Shown piece by piece: positions 6,872-15,100 of a DNA stretch of 19,027 nucleotides. Below the pieces are notes generated by a model. The model saw only the letters and a list, made by a program, of their open reading frames with translations, was not told where the DNA came from and did not search any database. Position 1 is the first letter of the stretch. The number at the start of each line of letters is the position of its first letter. The position numbers and the translations under genes were made by a program. Source of the stretch: Burkholderiales bacterium (GTDB lineage: Bacteria > Pseudomonadota > Gammaproteobacteria > Burkholderiales > Burkholderiaceae_C); the NCBI GenBank assembly GCA_011391855.1, contig JAABPT010000462.1:1-19027 (forward strand), in the 5' to 3' direction.

Positions 6872-7815
6872 CCGTGGCTCTTGGAATCGTCGGGCCCGGG
6901 TTCGGGCGGACTCCCGTCGTCCGGCTCGCCTTCCTCGGGCGGTGGCAGGGCCCAGAAGAAGCGGTCGGGCACGATGCTGCCCATGCCGGGGCGAAAGCCC
7001 GCGTCCAGGCTCTGGTCCAGGAAGGACAAGGCCTCGCCCACGGCGGCCTGCAGTTCGCTGCCGGCGGCCAGCAGTGCGGCCAGCGCGGCCGACAGCGTGT
7101 CGCCAGCGCCGACGAAGGCTGCGTCGAAGCGCTCGAATTTCTCGCCCGTGATGGCGCCCTGCGGCGAGGCCAGCACGTTGTCGATGTACTGCTCGGGGCC
7201 CTGGGTGGACAGCTTGCCGGTGAGCATGATGCCGGTGACCAGCACATAACGCGTGCCGTGCTCGCCGGCGGCCACGGCGATTTCGCGTGCCGATGCCGGG
7301 CGCTCGCTGTCCCAGTCGGGCAGCAGGAAGTCCTGCAGCGTCTTGTGGTTGCCCACCAGCACCTCGGTGGCCGGCAGGATGAGTTCGCGGAAGGCGTCCA
7401 GGTAGGGCTGCTGCTGGTCTTCGTCCAGCCACGCCAGGTTGGGCAGGTACGAAACGAGCGGGATGTCGCTGTAGTCGCTCAGGATCTCGGCCACCGCGCT
7501 CACGACGTCGGCGTTGCCCAGGAAGCCGACCTTCCAGCCGGCCAGGGTGACGTCTTCCAGCACCGTGCGCGCCTGCTCGGCCACGGCGTCGGCTTCGATC
7601 TCGTGCTGGTCGAAGATGTCGGCGGTGTCGCGCATGACGATGGAAGTGACCACCGGCAGCGCATGTGCGCCCATCGCGGCCACGGTGGCGATGTCGCCGG
7701 CCAGGCCGGCCGCGCCGCTGGCGTCGCTGGCGTTGAAGCACATCACGCAGGCCGGGGGTGGCGGCTCGGCGCCAGGGTCTTCCAGCTCCGTGGCCGGGGT
7801 GGGGTCGGGGGTCAT
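6850..7815 (-). CDS. thiD: ThiD-like hydroxymethylpyrimidine/phosphomethylpyrimidine kinase
   Basis: A 321-residue ribokinase-fold kinase, by context and overall similarity the Burkholderiales ThiD that phosphorylates HMP and HMP-P in thiamine synthesis. The N-terminal core CVMCFNASDASGAAGLAGDI (23-42) aligns with the ThiD substrate region (usually AGSDxSGGAGIQADL). The C-terminal catalytic segment is AAFVGAGDTLSAALAALLA (232-250), so it has GAGD where typical ThiD has GTGC. Residues 1-20 and the last 30 (PPPEEGEPDDGSPPEPGPDD) are acidic, Pro-rich and probably disordered. These differences leave room for another related substrate such as pyridoxal or a different pyrimidine. The ATG at 7813-7815 is chosen because the Pro-rich leader just fits before the core; no strong Shine-Dalgarno sequence is seen. 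It is followed by hemL and divergent from the rubredoxin gene. Confidence 0.8.
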   Translation of the reverse strand: MTPDPTPATELEDPGAEPPPPACVMCFNASDASGAAGLAGDIATVAAMGAHALPVVTSIVMRDTADIFDQHEIEADAVAEQARTVLEDVTLAGWKVGFLGNADVVSAVAEILSDYSDIPLVSYLPNLAWLDEDQQQPYLDAFRELILPATEVLVGNHKTLQDFLLPDWDSERPASAREIAVAAGEHGTRYVLVTGIMLTGKLSTQGPEQYIDNVLASPQGAITGEKFERFDAAFVGAGDTLSAALAALLAAGSELQAAVGEALSFLDQSLDAGFRPGMGSIVPDRFFWALPPPEEGEPDDGSPPEPGPDDSKSHGAPRRVH

Positions 7816-7919
7816 GGGCGGGCGGCTTCGGCGTGTGGGACGGGGTGCGAAAGTCCGGCGCGCAGACCGCGCCAAACCTCCAGCTAAAGATGAGAAACGA
7901 TGTGTAGGTACCCCCCAAT

Positions 7920-7938
7920 CCTCGGCTTTCGTCCGAGG
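7920..7938. other. Perfect 6-bp hairpin in the thiD/rubredoxin divergent spacer
   Basis: CCTCGG (7920-7925) and CCGAGG (7933-7938) form a perfect inverted repeat around a 7-nt loop. It lies just upstream of the TACAAT box, where a -35 element for the rubredoxin promoter would fall, or in the 5' leader of thiD on the other strand. It could be an operator or a leader hairpin; nothing else distinguishes these. Confidence 0.4.
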
Positions 7939-7945
7939 GGCGTGG

Positions 7946-7967
7946 CTACAATCCCGATCCATTGTAG
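7946..7967. promoter_or_regulatory. Inverted repeat overlapping a candidate -10 box upstream of rubredoxin
   Basis: CTACAAT (7946-7952) and ATTGTAG (7961-7967) are perfect 7-bp arms around 8 bp. TACAAT matches the -10 consensus at 5 of 6 positions and, because of the symmetry, occurs on both strands, so it could serve the rubredoxin-pil direction, thiD, or both. The plus-strand box would start transcription about 27 nt before the rubredoxin GTG. No good -35 hexamer is visible on either side. The remainder of the 170-bp spacer (7816-7985) shows no open frame worth calling. Confidence 0.45.
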
Positions 7968-7985
7968 TGACGTGACCGTGCCATC

Positions 7986-8159
7986 GTGAGCGAACCCCGT
8001 ACCTGGATGTGCCTGATCTGCGGCTGGATCTACGACGAGGCCGTGGGCGACCCCGAACACGGCATCCCGGCCAATACGGCCTGGGCCGATGTCTCGATGA
8101 ACTGGACCTGTCCCGAATGCGGCGCGCGCAAGGAAGATTTCGAGATGGTCCAGGTCTGA
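7986..8159 (+). CDS. Rubredoxin
   Basis: A 57-residue one-iron electron-transfer protein. The four cysteine ligands are in two knuckles, CLICGWIYDEAVGDP and WTCPECGARKEDF, with the spacing and the GxxxYDxxxGDP pattern of rubredoxins; the fit to length is exact. GTG at 7986 is the only usable start, because an in-frame TGA occurs at 7968-7970. The Shine-Dalgarno region is weak, so the short leader may limit translation. It precedes the pilG cluster on the same strand and is divergent from thiD, an arrangement I recognise from Burkholderiales genomes. Its redox partner is not encoded here. Confidence 0.95.
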   Translation: MSEPRTWMCLICGWIYDEAVGDPEHGIPANTAWADVSMNWTCPECGARKEDFEMVQV

Positions 8160-8178
8160 TCCGCCCCGCACGGTCCTC

Positions 8179-8280
8179 GCCCGGTACGGGCGTCCGGGGC
8201 CCGCCGGCACGGGCGTCCGGGGGCCCGACGGGCCGGGCCCGGCGAGTCTGCGGCCCGCAGGGGGTTGTTCCCGTGCGGGC
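8179..8280 (+). other. Highly structured spacer between rubredoxin and pilG
   Basis: This spacer holds several inverted repeats: GCCCG/CGGGC around 3 nt (8179-8191), the 12-bp palindrome GCCGGGCCCGGC (8232-8243), CTGCGG-C-CCGCAG (8248-8260), and GCCCGCA/TGCGGGC (8253-8280) extended by GGG/CCC inside. The last two share bases and exclude each other. A near-direct repeat of about 18 bp occurs at 8186-8203 and 8209-8227, the second with one extra G. The sequence ends 17 bp before the pilG Shine-Dalgarno sequence. It could act as an attenuator, an mRNA processing or stability element, or a REP-like repeat. There is no T-run that would make a standard terminator. Confidence 0.5.
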
Positions 8281-8296
8281 CGAATGTTTCCTCGAC

Positions 8297-8302
8297 AGGA
8301 GA
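8297..8302 (+). promoter_or_regulatory. Shine-Dalgarno sequence that sets the pilG start
   Basis: AGGAGA lies 7-8 nt before TTG 8310. No ATG or GTG is available at suitable spacing, so this site decides in favour of a TTG start. Confidence 0.75.
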
Positions 8303-8309
8303 ATCGCGC

Positions 8310-8735
8310 TTGGAAACCCAGGTCACCGAGATTGACGCCGACACCGCGGAACTTGCCGCGCCCGGGGCCAAGGTGCTGGTCATCGACGACAGCAACACCA
8401 TCCGCCGCAGCGCCGAGATCTTCTTGCGCCAGGGCGGGCACGAGGTGCTGCTGGCCGAGGACGGCTTCGACGCCCTGGCCAAGGTCAACGACCACGCTCC
8501 AGAACTCATCTTCTGCGACATCCTGATGCCGCGCCTGGACGGTTACCAGACCTGCGCCATCATCAAGCGCAACCCGCGCTTCGCGCATGTGCCGGTGATC
8601 ATGCTGTCCAGCAAGGACGGCTTGTTCGACAAGGCGCGCGGGCGCATGGTGGGATCGCAGGAATACCTGACCAAGCCGTTCACGAAGGAACAGCTGCTGC
8701 GCGCGGTGGACTCGTTCCGCCGCGCTGCCGTCTGA
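8310..8735 (+). CDS. pilG: Twitching-motility response regulator PilG
   Basis: A 141-residue stand-alone receiver domain of the Pil-Chp pathway. When phosphorylated by PilL it is expected to promote pilus extension and, in Pseudomonas, to raise cAMP signalling. Receiver residues are intact: acidic pair D26/D27 (VLVIDDSNTIRRS), phospho-acceptor D70 (LIFCDILMPRLDG), the S100/S101 switch region (MLSSKDGLFD) and K122 (YLTKPFTKEQ). The DGLFDKARGRMVGSQEYL segment is characteristic of PilG. The start is TTG 8310, preceded by AGGAGA; an upstream in-frame TTG at 8265 would add 15 residues and has no ribosome-binding site. The first 19 residues (acidic, Ala-rich) precede the domain and are longer than in Pseudomonas. 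It is followed by pilH at 47 bp. Confidence 0.94.
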   Translation: METQVTEIDADTAELAAPGAKVLVIDDSNTIRRSAEIFLRQGGHEVLLAEDGFDALAKVNDHAPELIFCDILMPRLDGYQTCAIIKRNPRFAHVPVIMLSSKDGLFDKARGRMVGSQEYLTKPFTKEQLLRAVDSFRRAAV

Positions 8736-8782
8736 GTGCCGGTGCCACGCCGGCCGCCCGATCCGAGCCCAGGACGCCCTTG

Positions 8783-9148
8783 ATGCCGATCCAGAAGATC
8801 CTCGTCGTCGACGACTCGAAGACCGAACTGCATCACCTGTCGGACCTGCTCGGCAAGCGCGGCTACACCGTGCGCACGGCCGAGAACGGCGACGAGGCGA
8901 TGCGCCGGCTGCTCGAGGACAAGCCCGACCTGATCCTCATGGACGTGGTGATGCCGGGCGCCAACGGCTTCCAGCTTACGCGCAGCATCACGCGCGACCC
9001 GCGTTTTGCCGACGTGCCGGTGATCCTGTGCACGAGCAAGAACCAGGAGACCGACAAGGTCTGGGGCATGCGCCAGGGCGCGCGCGACTACATCGTGAAG
9101 CCGGTCAGCGCCGACGAACTGATCGCCAAGATCAAGGTTCTCGGTTGA
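8783..9148 (+). CDS. pilH: Twitching-motility response regulator PilH
   Basis: A 121-residue receiver-only protein, the second regulator of the Pil-Chp pathway, thought in Pseudomonas to promote pilus retraction or to act as a phosphate sink that opposes PilG. Residues visible are D10/D11 (KILVVDDSKTE), phospho-acceptor D54 (LILMDVVMPG), a Thr/Ser switch (LCTSKNQETDK) and the lysine of DYIVKPVSADEL. The KNQETDKVWGMRQGA segment is a strong PilH signature. The start ATG 8783 has AGGA (8771-8774) at 8 nt; a TTG directly before it would place the site too close. It is 13 bp upstream of pilI. Confidence 0.94.
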   Translation: MPIQKILVVDDSKTELHHLSDLLGKRGYTVRTAENGDEAMRRLLEDKPDLILMDVVMPGANGFQLTRSITRDPRFADVPVILCTSKNQETDKVWGMRQGARDYIVKPVSADELIAKIKVLG

Positions 9149-9161
9149 AGCCCGCTGCGTG

Positions 9162-9689
9162 ATGGCCAACCGCGAAGCGCTGCGTGAATTGCAGGGCCGC
9201 CTGGCCGAGCGGCTGGCATTGGCGCGCACCGAAGCCCGCTCGGCCGCCTGGCTGGCGCTCGAATGCGCGGGTCAGGGCCTGCTGGTGCCGCTGCCAACGG
9301 CCGGCGAGATCTTTCCGCTGGGCGTGCTCAAGCCGGTGCCGCACACGCAGCCCTGGTTCCTGGGCGTGGCCAACCTGCGCGGCGGGCTGCACGGCGTGGT
9401 CGACCTGGCGGCCTTCCTGGGGCTGCGTGCGCCACCGGCGCTGGACACGCTGCGCGAACCCGCGCGGCTGCTGGCCTTCAACGCCGCCACGGGCTCGCAT
9501 TGCGCGGTGCTGGTCGACCGGCTGGCCGGGCTGCGTGGTGCCGAACATATGGTGGCCGAGCCTGCGGACAGCCAACCGCGCCCGGCGTTTGCCGCCGCCC
9601 GCTGGCGCGACGGCGAAGGCCGCGTTTGGCAGGAGATCGACCTCGGCCTGCTGGCGCGTTACGAACCCTTTCTGGCGATCGCCGCATGA
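9162..9689 (+). CDS. pilI: CheW-like coupling protein PilI
   Basis: A 175-residue CheW-domain protein expected to link the receptor PilJ to the kinase PilL. The N-terminal 30 residues form an Arg/Ala-rich helix (LRELQGRLAERLALARTEA). The CheW fold follows: LLVPLPTAGEIFPLGVLKPVP (split here only by strands) and the WFLGVANLRGGLHGVVDLAA region (65-84), which carries the receptor- and kinase-binding NLRG motif. ATG 9162 directly follows an in-frame GTG at 9159, and either may be used. The ribosome-binding site is weak, and pilH ends 13 bp upstream, so coupling is likely. Its stop codon overlaps a 9-codon frame (9686-9715) that I do not regard as a gene. The following 115 bp up to pilJ hold a small GC-rich palindrome (9758-9770) and no gene. 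Confidence 0.9.
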   Translation: MANREALRELQGRLAERLALARTEARSAAWLALECAGQGLLVPLPTAGEIFPLGVLKPVPHTQPWFLGVANLRGGLHGVVDLAAFLGLRAPPALDTLREPARLLAFNAATGSHCAVLVDRLAGLRGAEHMVAEPADSQPRPAFAAARWRDGEGRVWQEIDLGLLARYEPFLAIAA

Positions 9690-9804
9690 CGCCGCCGTTT
9701 GAATTGGCCGTCTGAGGTGGCCGCATGGGACGGGCACATGAAGTGCGACCCTGCCGAGGCGGGCCCCGCCGGCTGCGCGGCCCTGCAGACACGATGAGGA
9801 CGAC

Positions 9805-12132
9805 ATGAGCTTGCTCGACAGGATCACCGGCCGCGCCCCGGCGCCGCCCGCCGCCGCCCCGGCGTCGCGGTTCGACGACGCGGGCCCGCCGTCCAACCCG
9901 ATGGAGGCCACCGTGCGCCTGGGCCAGAGCACGCTGGCCATGCCGGCGCGCGATGGCGAAGGCGACTCCTCGATCATCTCGGAGGCCGCCCCTTCCGAAC
10001 TGGCGGGTGACTTTGCCGAGTCGCGCCACCCTGGCCGGCCCAGCGCGTCGGACGCCTTTCCCAGCGGCCTGCCGGTCATCCAGGGCTGGCCGCTGGCGCG
10101 CCAGCAGCGCTTGCTGGCCATCGTTTTCGCCCTCGGCCTGGCGGGGCTGCTCGCGACGGCTGCGCTGGCGCTGGTGGCCAGCGGCCGCGGTGCGGCGCAG
10201 GTGGCGGCGGCCGGCCAGGCCACGACGCAGTCGCAGCGGCTGGCCAAGTCGGTGTCGCAGGCCCTGCTGGGCCGGGCCGAGGCTTTCCCCGAAGTTCAGG
10301 ACAGCCGCGACGTGCTGGCGCGCAACGTGCGCGGCCTGCGCAGCGGTGCCGGCGACGTGCCGGCCGCTCCGGCGGCGTTGCAGCCGCAGTTGGACACGGT
10401 GCTGCCCGGGGTCGACCGTGCCGAGAAGCAGGCCACCCAGGTGCTGGCGCAGCAGCAGGCGCTGACCCAGGCCGGTGCGGCGCTGAAAGCCGTCACGCGC
10501 CAGTCGGCCGACCTGCTGGCCACGGCGGAGGTGCTCGTGGCGTTGAAGCTGCAGGCCGGCGCCCCGGCCACCGAACTCGCGGCGGCGGGCCAGCTCGTGA
10601 TGCTGACGCAGCGCATCGGCAAGAGCGCGCATGAATTCCTCACCGCCGATGGCCTCAACGCCGACGGCCCCAACGTTGGCGCGGGCAAGCAGCTGGGCGA
10701 CGACCTGAACCGTTTCCGCGAGCTCGGCACGGGCTTGCTCGACGGCAACCCCGAATTGCGCCTGGGCGCCGCCCGCGACGCCGCTGCGCGTGACCGCCTG
10801 CAGCAACTGCTGTCGCAGTACGAGGCGATGCGCACCGAGGCCGGTGTGATCCTCACGCACCTGCCGGGCCTGGTGCAGGCGCGCCAGGCGCAGGCTGGGA
10901 TCCTGGCCGACAGCGAGCCGCTGCGCCTGGGGCTCGACCGCCTGCAGCAGGACCTGGCGGCCGAAGCGCGCCTGGGCGCGCTGCCGCTGGCCGGCGGCGT
11001 GCTGTCGCTGCTGCTGTTGGCTGCGGGTGCCTTCGGGCTGCTGCGCCTCTTCGTGATGGACCAGACCGGCCGCTCGCGCCTGGCCGACAGCCAGCGCTTT
11101 GAGGCCGAGCGCCAGGAGCAGGAGGCCAAGCGTGTCAACGACGCCAACCAGGCCGCCATCCTGCGCCTGATGAACGAACTGCAGTCGGTGGCCGAAGGCG
11201 ACCTCACGCAGCAGGCCACCGTCACCGAGGACATCACTGGCGCCATCGCCGATTCGGTGAATTACACGGTGGAGGAACTGCGCTCGCTGGTGGCGCAGGT
11301 GCAGAGCACGGTGGCGCGCGTCACCGAGACCACCTCGCAGGTGGAGCAGACCTCCACCGAGCTGCTGGCCGCTTCCACCGAGCAATTGCGCGAGATCCGC
11401 GAAACCGGCGAGTCGGTGCTGCAGATGGCCGGCCGCATCAACGACGTGTCGGCCCAGGCGCAGGAAACGGCGGCGGTGGCGCGGCAGTCGCTGCAGGCGG
11501 CGGAGACCGGCCGCGCTGCGGTGCAGGACACCATCGGCGGCATGAATTCGATCCGCGACCAGATCCAGGAAACGTCCAAGCGCATCAAGCGTCTGGGCGA
11601 AAGCTCGCAGGAGATCGGCGAGATCACCGAACTCATCAGCGACATCACCGAGCAGACCAACGTGCTGGCGCTGAACGCCGCGATCCAGGCCGCCAGTGCC
11701 GGCGAGGCCGGGCGCGGCTTCAGCGTGGTGGCCGAGGAAGTGCAGCGCCTGGCCGAACGCTCGGGCGACGCCACGCGGCAGATCGCCGCCATCGTGCGCA
11801 CCATCCAGACCGACACCCAGGACGCCGTGGGCGCCATGGAGCGCAGCACCCAGGGCGTGGTGGAAGGGGCGCGCCTGTCCGACGCCGCCGGTGCCGCGCT
11901 GGGCGACATCGACCGTGTCACGCGCGAGCTGTCGGACCTCATCGCCCGCATCTCGGCCGAGGCGCTGAAGGAAGCGCAGTCGGCCAACGTGGTGGCGGCC
12001 AATATCCAGCACATCTTTGCCGTCACCGAGCAGACTTCGGAAGGCACGCGCTCCACCGCGCAGATGGTGCGCGAACTGTCGCGCACGGCCGAGGAGCTGA
12101 AAGCTTCGGTGGCCCGCTTCAAGATCGACTGA
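9805..12132 (+). CDS. pilJ: Methyl-accepting chemotaxis protein PilJ (twitching receptor)
   Basis: A 775-residue inner-membrane receptor that signals pilus- or surface-related input to PilL through PilI. Order of parts: a Pro/Ala/Ser-rich cytoplasmic leader (1-100), transmembrane helix 1 (103-126, LLAIVFALGLAGLLATAAL), a periplasmic region with two PilJ-type repeats (near 141-155, QSQRLAKSVSQALLG, and 267-279, LTQRIGKSAHEFL), helix 2 (393-416), a HAMP-like region, then a long methyl-accepting coiled coil. The signalling hairpin tip lies at about 613-656, with ITEQTNVLALNAAIQAAS and GRGFSVVAEEVQRLAERS. The leader is long compared with Pseudomonas PilJ (about 680 residues). ATG 9805 has GAGGA at 9796-9800. 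pilL begins 14 bp downstream; no pilK intervenes. Confidence 0.95.
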   Translation: MSLLDRITGRAPAPPAAAPASRFDDAGPPSNPMEATVRLGQSTLAMPARDGEGDSSIISEAAPSELAGDFAESRHPGRPSASDAFPSGLPVIQGWPLARQQRLLAIVFALGLAGLLATAALALVASGRGAAQVAAAGQATTQSQRLAKSVSQALLGRAEAFPEVQDSRDVLARNVRGLRSGAGDVPAAPAALQPQLDTVLPGVDRAEKQATQVLAQQQALTQAGAALKAVTRQSADLLATAEVLVALKLQAGAPATELAAAGQLVMLTQRIGKSAHEFLTADGLNADGPNVGAGKQLGDDLNRFRELGTGLLDGNPELRLGAARDAAARDRLQQLLSQYEAMRTEAGVILTHLPGLVQARQAQAGILADSEPLRLGLDRLQQDLAAEARLGALPLAGGVLSLLLLAAGAFGLLRLFVMDQTGRSRLADSQRFEAERQEQEAKRVNDANQAAILRLMNELQSVAEGDLTQQATVTEDITGAIADSVNYTVEELRSLVAQVQSTVARVTETTSQVEQTSTELLAASTEQLREIRETGESVLQMAGRINDVSAQAQETAAVARQSLQAAETGRAAVQDTIGGMNSIRDQIQETSKRIKRLGESSQEIGEITELISDITEQTNVLALNAAIQAASAGEAGRGFSVVAEEVQRLAERSGDATRQIAAIVRTIQTDTQDAVGAMERSTQGVVEGARLSDAAGAALGDIDRVTRELSDLIARISAEALKEAQSANVVAANIQHIFAVTEQTSEGTRSTAQMVRELSRTAEELKASVARFKID

Positions 12133-12146
12133 GCTCGAACGCCTCG

Positions 12147-15100
12147 ATGCCCGACACCCGCGAATCCGCCGACCCCGGCGCCATGAACGACCTCAGCGCG
12201 CTGGCCTGGGTGCACGGCGAGCTGCGCCGCTCGCTGGAGACGGCGCACAAGGCGCTGCGCCGTTATCTCAAGGAAGCCGAGGCGGCGAAGGGGTCCGACG
12301 TCGACGCCGTGGACCCGGCCGTGCTGCGCACCGCGCGCTCGCACCTGCACCAGGGCGTGGGCGCGCTCGAACTGGTGGGCCTGCCGGCGGTGGCCGACGT
12401 GCTGCGCGCCAGCGAAGCCGCGGTGCAGCGCATGGTGGCGCGGCCGGCCATGGCCGACCTGGCGGCGGTGGAGACGGTGGAGCGCGTGTCCTTCGCGCTG
12501 CTCGACTTCCTGGGCCGCCAGCTCGCCGGCAAGGCGGTGTCGCCGTTGATGCTGTTCCCGCAGTACCGCGCCGCGCAGCAGCTGGCCGGTGCCGACCGCA
12601 TCCACCCGGCGGACCTGTGGCGCACCGACTGGCATTGGCAGGAGCTGCCGCCCGACCCCTCGGCACAGCCGCGCAGCGCCGACGACGAGGCCCGCGCCGC
12701 CATGGAAACGCTGGTGCTGGCGTTGATGCGCGACCCCAGCCGCAGCGTGCTGGCGCGCATGAGCGACCTCTGCGCCGACCTGGCCGCCGGCGCCCGCCAC
12801 GACCGGCGTGCCGTTGAATTGCGGGGTGCCGGCAGCACGCGGCTGACCACCTTCTGGCAACTCGCCGCGGCGGTCTTCGAGGCCCAGGCCAGTGGGCTGC
12901 TGGCCGGCGACGTCTACACCAAGCGCATCGCCTCGCGCCTGCTGGCCCAGCTGCGCATGGGCGTGCGCGGGCAGACCGAACTGTCGGACCGGCTGGCGCA
13001 GGACCTGCTCTTCTTCTGCAGCCATGCCCAGCCGCCGCACGCCGGCCACCCGGCGCCGCGGCTGGCGGCGGTGCGGCAGGCCTGGCGGTTGCAGGGCCGG
13101 CCCACGGCCGACTACGAGACGCCGCGCCTGGGCCGCTTCGACCCCGCGCTGGTGTCGCAGGCGCGCAAGCGCGTCGCCGCGGCCAAGGACGCCTGGTCGG
13201 CAGTGGCCGGTGGCGAGCTGCACCGCGCCACCGGCCTGGCGGAGCAGTTTGCGCTGGTCGGCGATTCGCTGCAGAAGCTGTTCCCGCGCGGCGAGGTGCT
13301 GGCGCAAGCGCTGACCACCGCGGTGGCACAGACCGCGGCCGCCGGCGCCGAGCCGCCGCCGACGCTGGCGATGGAAATCGCCACCGGCATGCTCTACCTC
13401 GACGCGTCGCTCGAGGACGGCGAATTCGACCACCCCGAACTCGCCGAGCGCGTGCAGCATCTGGCACGCCGCATCGACGACGTGCGCATCGGCGCCGAGC
13501 CGCAGCCGCTGGAAACCTGGATGGAGGAGTTGTACCGCCGCGTCAGCGACCGCCAGACCATGGGCAGCGTGGTGCAGGAATTGCGCGCCTCGCTGTCGGA
13601 AGTGGAAAAGCAGATCGACCAGTATTTCCGCAACCCGGCGCAGCGCGAGGTGCTGATCCCGGTGCCGGCACAGCTGCAGGCGATGCGCGGCGTGCTCTCG
13701 GTGCTGGGGCTGGATCAGGCCTCGCACGCGGTGCTGCACCTCAGCGACGCGGTGGACGCGCTGGCGCAGACCGAGGTCGACCCGCAGCGCGCCATCCAGA
13801 CCGGCACCTTCGACCGCCTGGCCGACAACCTGGGTGCCTTGAGCTTCCTCATCGACATGCTCGCCGTGCAGCCGGCGCTGGCCAAGTCGCTGTTCCGCTT
13901 CGACCCCGAGACCGGCAACCTGAGCGCGGTGATGGGCCAGCCCGAACGCATCTCGGCCTTTGCCGAACTCGACGAGACCCACGCGCCCGTGGCCGAGCCG
14001 GCGGCGCCTTCACTGCAGGAGCAGGTGGCCGCGCTGGCCAGTGCGGCTGGCCGGCCCGAGGTGGGCGACGATGAACTGGCCGCGCACATCGAGCGCGTGG
14101 CGCAGCAGGCCCTGACCGCCGATGAGCCCGAACTGGCGCGGCTGCTCGGCCGCGCACAGTCGGCCCTGTTGCGCATTGCAGACGATGCGGCGCGCCGTGC
14201 CGTGCGCGCCGATCTTGCCGCCGCCCTGGACCAGCGCACACCCGCCGTGGCCGAAGCGCTGCCACTGGGGGTGCCGGTGCCGCCAGTGCCGCCGGCGGGC
14301 GCGGTCGTGCCCGGCCGCAGCGGGCTGGAAGACAACGCCGAGGTGCGCGAGATCTTCATCGATGAAGCGCGCGAGGTCATCGCCGACGCCCGCGCGGCGC
14401 TGGAGCGGCTGGCCGACGCGCCCGAGAGCGCCAGCGACATGACGACCGTGCGGCGCGCTTTCCACACCCTGAAGGGCAGTGCGCGCATGGTCGGCCTGCC
14501 CGAATTCGGCGAGGCGGCCTGGGCCTGCGAGCAGCTCTACAACGCCCGCCTGGCGCAAGCGCCGCGCATGGACCAGCCGCTGCGCCTGTTCAGCGGCGAG
14601 GCGCTGGCCTATCTGGGCGACTGGGTCGATGCCACCGCCGAGGGCCGCGCCACTGGGCACAACGCCGCCGCCGTGACCACGGCCGCGGACGCCCTGCGGC
14701 TGCACGGGCATCGCCTGGGCATCGAGACGCCGGCCGCGCCGTCGCCGGCCGCCCCCGAAATGGCGCCCGAGCTCGAGCCGGCACCGGACTGGGCGGCCAC
14801 CATCACGCTCCCGGCGCTGCCCCCGCAGGTGCCGGCCGAGCCGCCGCAGGTGCTCGACTTCGAATTCGACCTGTCCGGCGACGAGCCTGCTGCGGCCCTG
14901 CCGTTGGCGACCTCGTCGCTGATGCAGCGCGTGCCCGACCTGCCGAGCGCCGCCGACCTGGACCTCGGTCTGCCCGATCTCGGCCCCTTGTTGGCCGAGG
15001 AGACCGCCACCGAAGAGACCCCCCCGGAGTTGGCGGAGCAGCCCTTCGTGCTCGACCTGCCGCCCGAGGACGCCGCCGAGGCGCCGCCGCTGGCGGTCGA

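Noticed and set aside
7850..7962. An upstream start for thiD at 7962
   Set aside because: The added residues are Arg/Ser-rich, run through the presumed promoter and inverted repeats, and do not resemble the family.
9686..9715. Nine-codon frame (MTPPFELAV) overlapping the pilI stop by ATGA
   Set aside because: It is too short to support as a gene and lacks any other evidence; the overlap can arise by chance.
9478..12012. Minus-strand open frame of 844 codons opposite pilJ
   Set aside because: It is antisense to a clear methyl-accepting protein, with no recognisable domain and no ribosome-binding site.
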